A DNA stretch of 48,021 nt from Peterkaempfera griseoplana. GTDB taxonomy: Bacteria; Actinomycetota; Actinomycetes; Streptomycetales; Streptomycetaceae. Positions within the stretch are counted from its first letter, which is position 1. Every line of letters starts with the position of its first letter. The stretch is from the NCBI RefSeq assembly GCF_001418575.1, contig NZ_LIQR01000052.1, positions 1 through 48,021 of the forward strand. Direction: 5' to 3'. A program made the translations under genes and the position numbers. Below, one piece after another: positions 44,891 to 48,021 of the stretch. The notes beneath the pieces are model-generated. The model was not told where the DNA came from and made no database searches. It saw nothing but the letters and a program-made list of their open reading frames with translations.

Positions 44891-45922
44891 TTGCGACGTA
44901 CCACTTTTGTGTCCACTGCGGTCGTGACGGCACTTGCCGCGTACGCACTCGGTGGCCCCGCGCAGGCCCATGCCGATGACGCTCCCGGCGCTGCCCCGGT
45001 ACTCGAGTCCGCAGCCGGGGACGCCGGGCACCCCGGGGTGCTGTACGTCAAGGCCCGCTCCGGCAGCCCCATCACCCACATCACCGCCCACTTCTTCCCC
45101 TCGGACAGCCCGGAGGGGACACCGGAGGCAGGCTCCACCGATGCCTTCACCCCGCAGGCGGGGCAGCTGCCCGACGGGGCGTGGTCGGCCCCCGTCCAGC
45201 TTCCGGACCTGGGCGTCTATCGGGTGACCGTCGACCTCCAGGACGCCTCCGGGGCCACCGCCACGGGACTGGCCAGCAGCAGCCTCCTGTACTACCAAAC
45301 GGTGCTCACGGTCCCCGACCTGAGCGTGACCCCGCTGGCTCCGGACTATCTGCACCAGAAGGTCACCATCACCGGCACCCTGCTTGCCGAGGACCCCCGC
45401 CACCCCGAGACCCCGGATCCCGCCGTGGGCGGGGACGCCTACGTCAACACCTGGCACAGCTACCTCAACGTCCGTGCCGGGGCCGACGGCCGCTTCACCG
45501 TGGCGGTCGTCCCCACCGAGCAGAACATGTTCGTCAGCGTCCAACCGCTGCCCTATGCCGCCCTCCCCTCGGCGATCCTGCTGCGCAGCGCGGTGCAGCA
45601 GGTGACCACGGTGAAGGCGGCCACCCGGCTGTCGGTGAGCACCCACGCCCTCAACCTCCGGCAGGGCACGAGTGCCGACGTCACCGGCCTCGCCGAGATC
45701 CAGACCAGCGCCGGGTGGCGGCCGCTGCCACGGACACGCGTCATCTACTTCGGCCGGGCCTCCTACGGAGACTTCGGCGTCGCCGAAGCCACCACGGACA
45801 GCCAGGGCCACTACGTCATGCACGTCCCCACCCTCACCCCCGCCGTGGTCGGCGAGGTCATGGTCGGCGACGGGCCGTTCCAGCAGATCTCCTCCCAGCC
45901 CCTGAGCCTGCACGTGGCGTAG
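44891..45922 (+). CDS. Secreted Ig-like protein, N-terminal part (ends at an in-frame TAG)
   Basis: A 343-residue exported protein. I start at TTG 44891, preceded by a G-rich site, because it gives a clean signal peptide (LRRTTFVSTAVVTALAAYAL, cut near AQA). The rest is a series of beta-sandwich repeats (VYRVTVDLQDASGATATG; DYLHQKVTITGTLLAED; RFTVAVVPTEQN; TRLSVSTHALNLRQGTSADVTG). After the TAG at 45920-45922 the same frame stays open through TTHIT and the next 206 residues, which continue the same type of repeat. The two pieces therefore look like one protein of about 555 residues cut by a single stop. Function unknown; surface adhesion or wall binding is possible. Confidence 0.75.
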   Translation: MRRTTFVSTAVVTALAAYALGGPAQAHADDAPGAAPVLESAAGDAGHPGVLYVKARSGSPITHITAHFFPSDSPEGTPEAGSTDAFTPQAGQLPDGAWSAPVQLPDLGVYRVTVDLQDASGATATGLASSSLLYYQTVLTVPDLSVTPLAPDYLHQKVTITGTLLAEDPRHPETPDPAVGGDAYVNTWHSYLNVRAGADGRFTVAVVPTEQNMFVSVQPLPYAALPSAILLRSAVQQVTTVKAATRLSVSTHALNLRQGTSADVTGLAEIQTSAGWRPLPRTRVIYFGRASYGDFGVAEATTDSQGHYVMHVPTLTPAVVGEVMVGDGPFQQISSQPLSLHVA

Positions 45923-45937
45923 ACCACGCACATCACC

Positions 45938-46558
45938 ATGGGGGCGAGTCTCGACGAACACTCAAAGCTCCACATCGGAGGCTGGGTCGACTACTCCGAC
46001 CCCCGTGCCCACTGGCCCAAGAACCCCACCGTCACCATCGAGTACTCCAAGGACGGCAGGACCGGCTGGAAGAGCGCCTCCACCGTCCCCTTCAAGCTGC
46101 GCTACAACAAGCCCAACTACGGTGAGTCCTTCTCCCGCACCTTCAGTGCGCCCAGCGACGGCTACTGGCGCGCCCGCTTCAACGGCAACCCCGACCTGGC
46201 CTCCGCCACCACCCCCGCCGTCCACCTCCGGCGTTACGCCACCCGGATCATCGGCTTCAACGTCTTCCCGGAGCCGATCCGCAAGGGCGGCTATCTCCAT
46301 CTGGCCGGCACCCTGCAGTACAAGTCGGGCACCACCTGGAAGTCCCTGTCGTACGGCTCGCCCGCCCTGTACTTCCGCCCCCGGGGCGCGGCCACGTACC
46401 GCTTCGTCTGCGACCTGACCACCGACCGTTACGGGCGCATCACCAGTCACTGGGAGCAGGCCACCCGGGACGGCACCTGGGCCGTGGCCTTCAACCGGCA
46501 GACCGGCGAGCACTACCTCAACAGTCCCGTGGTCAGCGACTACGTCGACGTGCGCTGA
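45938..46558 (+). CDS. Ig-like protein, C-terminal part (likely remnant of the preceding gene)
   Basis: A 206-residue frame in the same phase as the preceding gene, five codons after its stop. Content is the same repeat type (LHIGGWVDYSDP; TVTIEYSKDGRTGWKSAS; YLHLAGTLQYKSGTTWKSLS). It has no signal peptide and no ribosome site before ATG 45938, so independent translation is doubtful. It is best read as the C-terminal end of one interrupted gene, by nonsense mutation, readthrough or sequence error. Confidence 0.6.
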   Translation: MGASLDEHSKLHIGGWVDYSDPRAHWPKNPTVTIEYSKDGRTGWKSASTVPFKLRYNKPNYGESFSRTFSAPSDGYWRARFNGNPDLASATTPAVHLRRYATRIIGFNVFPEPIRKGGYLHLAGTLQYKSGTTWKSLSYGSPALYFRPRGAATYRFVCDLTTDRYGRITSHWEQATRDGTWAVAFNRQTGEHYLNSPVVSDYVDVR

Positions 46559-46594
46559 CCACCACGGGGCCGGGACCGCAGGCGCTCCGGAGGG

Positions 46595-47989
46595 TCAGCG
46601 GCCCACCTCGCGCAGCCGGAAGTCCTCCACCGTCTCCCGGCGCATCAGCAGCCTCGCCCGGCCGCCGCGCACGGCGGCCAGCGCGGGCCGGCCGACCAGG
46701 TTGTAGCCCGAGGCCATGGACAGCTGGTAGGCGCCCGCCGTGGGGACGGCCAGCAGATCGCCGGCCCGGATGTCGGAGGGCAGGGGTACGTCGTGCACCA
46801 GGATGTCGCCCGCCTCGCAGTGACGGCCGACCACGTCCACGAGCCGGGGGGCGGCCGAGGAGGACCGGCCGACCAGCCGGGCGGTGTACGCGGAGCCGTA
46901 GAGGGAGGGGCGCGGATTGTCGCCCATGCCCCCGTCGACCGCGACATGCATCCGTCCGCCGGTGGAGCGCTTGACGCTGAGCACCCGGTACAGCGCGACC
47001 GCGGACGGACCGGCCACCGCACGGCCCGGCTCCAGCAGCAGCCGCGGCGGACGCAGGCCCAGCCGGCGGCACTGCCGGGCCAGCCGGGCCGGCACCCGGG
47101 CCGCGAAGTCGGCCAGGTCCAGGCCGGGCTCGTCCGCCAGGTACGGCACCGCATGGCCGCCGCCCAGGTCCAGTTCGTCGACCGGTGCGCCGAACCGGGC
47201 GTGGATTCGGGCGGCCAGCTCGGTCATCCGGTCCACGGCCTCCAGATAGGGCTCCACCGAGGAGATCTGCGACCCCAGGTGGCAGTGGAGTCCGGTCAGC
47301 CGCAGGCCCGGCTGGTCCAGGATCCGCCGCACGGCCTCCTCCGCGGCACCGCCGGCGACCGGGAAGCCGAACTTCTGGCCGTCCACCCCGGTGCGCACGG
47401 CCGGATGGTGGCCCGCGGCCACCCCGGGCACCACCCGCACCATCACTGCCTGCGGGGCCCGGGAGGAGGTGAGCGCCGCGAGCCTGGGGATCTCGGAGAG
47501 GTTGTCGATGACGATCCGGCCCACTCCCAGCCGTACCGCCGCCGCCAGTTCCTCAGGCGTCTTGGCGTTGCCGTGCAGCAGGATCCGCTCCGCGGGGAAG
47601 CCGGCCAGCACGGCGAGGTGCAGTTCACCGCCCGAGCAGACGTCCAGGCCGAGCCCTTCCTCGGCGACCCAGTCCGCCATCGAGGTGCTGAGGAAGGCCT
47701 TGGCCGCGTAGAGGATCTCGGCGTCGGGCAGGGCCTGCCGGTAGGCGCGGCAGCGCCTGCGGACCTCGTCCTCGTCCAGGACGTAGAGCGGGGTGCCGAA
47801 GCGCTCGGCCAGCGCGCTGAGCGGCACCCCGCCGACCAGCAGCTCACCGGGCCCCTCGGCGGCCGCCGCCGAGGCCGGCCAGGGTGGTCCCAGCGGGTCG
47901 CCGGGACCGGCCGGCCCGGTGGGGCGGACCGGGGACGGCTGCGGGGGAAGGCCCGCGGACTGCGGGGGGATGTGCGTGGTCGCCGTCAT
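46595..47989 (-). CDS. lysA: Diaminopimelate decarboxylase family enzyme (PLP-dependent)
   Basis: A 464-residue fold-III PLP enzyme. Seen: the PLP Lys in LYAAKAF-type context (ILYAAKAFLS), HCHLGSQ, the phosphate-binding EPGRAVAG, CEAGD (usually CESGD in diaminopimelate decarboxylase) and GAYQLSMASGYN. It converts meso-diaminopimelate to lysine in the typical case. A Pro/Gly-rich tail of about 45 residues precedes the catalytic domain. ATG 47989 has GGGAG eight bases upstream; a GTG at 48013 is the alternative. It stands alone, convergent with the Ig-like gene. The CEAGD change and isolation suggest it may be a paralogue with a somewhat different substrate. Confidence 0.88.
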   Translation of the reverse strand: MTATTHIPPQSAGLPPQPSPVRPTGPAGPGDPLGPPWPASAAAAEGPGELLVGGVPLSALAERFGTPLYVLDEDEVRRRCRAYRQALPDAEILYAAKAFLSTSMADWVAEEGLGLDVCSGGELHLAVLAGFPAERILLHGNAKTPEELAAAVRLGVGRIVIDNLSEIPRLAALTSSRAPQAVMVRVVPGVAAGHHPAVRTGVDGQKFGFPVAGGAAEEAVRRILDQPGLRLTGLHCHLGSQISSVEPYLEAVDRMTELAARIHARFGAPVDELDLGGGHAVPYLADEPGLDLADFAARVPARLARQCRRLGLRPPRLLLEPGRAVAGPSAVALYRVLSVKRSTGGRMHVAVDGGMGDNPRPSLYGSAYTARLVGRSSSAAPRLVDVVGRHCEAGDILVHDVPLPSDIRAGDLLAVPTAGAYQLSMASGYNLVGRPALAAVRGGRARLLMRRETVEDFRLREVGR

Positions 47990-48021
47990 GGCGAGGACTC
48001 CCTTCGGGGTCACAGCGGGGC

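Noticed and set aside
1-48021. CRISPR arrays, tRNA or rRNA genes, insertion sequences, phage integrase
   Set aside because: Looked for repeats with regular spacers, cloverleaf-like segments and transposase motifs; none was seen by eye.

Overview
The window is about 70% or more G+C with codons ending almost always in G or C, GTG and TTG starts, Tat-type signal peptides, a Streptomyces-type two-domain small laccase, ROK and LuxR regulators and a very large RHS protein. This points to an actinomycete of the Streptomyces/Kitasatospora/Streptacidiphilus group, in accessory chromosome rather than a housekeeping core. I see no rRNA, tRNA, CRISPR array, transposase or integrase.

Region 1 (1-7430) is an extracellular redox set. 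It holds a LuxR-type single-domain regulator (-), a 1346-residue secreted protein joining ThuA, a discoidin-like insert, a PQQ-type sugar dehydrogenase propeller, PKD and DUF1080 (-), a small laccase (-), and divergently a secreted cupredoxin with Ig-like repeats (+). The cupredoxin and the 1346-residue protein share a C-terminal or near-C-terminal domain of about 85 residues that I cannot name. A simple reading, which is inference, is that sugars are oxidised outside the membrane and electrons pass through the cupredoxin to the laccase and oxygen.

Region 2 (7431-29680) is a long one-direction catabolic and biosynthetic locus. A ROK repressor and a Gfo/Idh/MocA dehydrogenase are followed by an RbsA/RbsC/RbsB-like ABC importer, two secreted ThuA proteins (the second a 1822-residue ThuA-PQQ dehydrogenase multidomain protein), a membrane-anchored unknown, and then a tightly overlapping Ebo-type cluster. 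That cluster contains an inositol-3-phosphate synthase homologue, a UbiA-like prenyltransferase (EboC-like), a TIM-barrel isomerase, EboA, a TatD-like hydrolase (EboB-like), EboE and an alkaline-phosphatase-superfamily protein (EboF-like), followed by another TIM-barrel isomerase. The usual Ebo sugar-phosphate cyclase (EboD) is absent and an inositol-phosphate synthase sits in its place. The locus therefore couples uptake and 3-keto-type sugar chemistry to production or export of a cyclitol-derived product. This is the best candidate here for an under-described system.

Region 3 (29826-42225) holds a small membrane protein, a membrane-anchored BMP-like protein and a 3624-residue RHS/YD-repeat polymorphic toxin. 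The toxin carries DNRLRE, three LamG domains, an RHS core, a Hint autoprocessing domain and a C-terminal DHIP-motif toxin of about 150 residues. A 95-residue acidic protein, the likely immunity protein, follows at once. Base composition becomes AT-richer exactly at the toxin module, as expected for a swapped cassette.

Region 4 (42226-48021) has a strong bidirectional terminator, a secreted DUF1906 (GH25-like) protein (-), an 893-base non-coding stretch with a 16-base element placed alike upstream of both divergent genes, a secreted Ig-like protein apparently cut in two by one in-frame TAG, and a diaminopimelate-decarboxylase-family enzyme (-).
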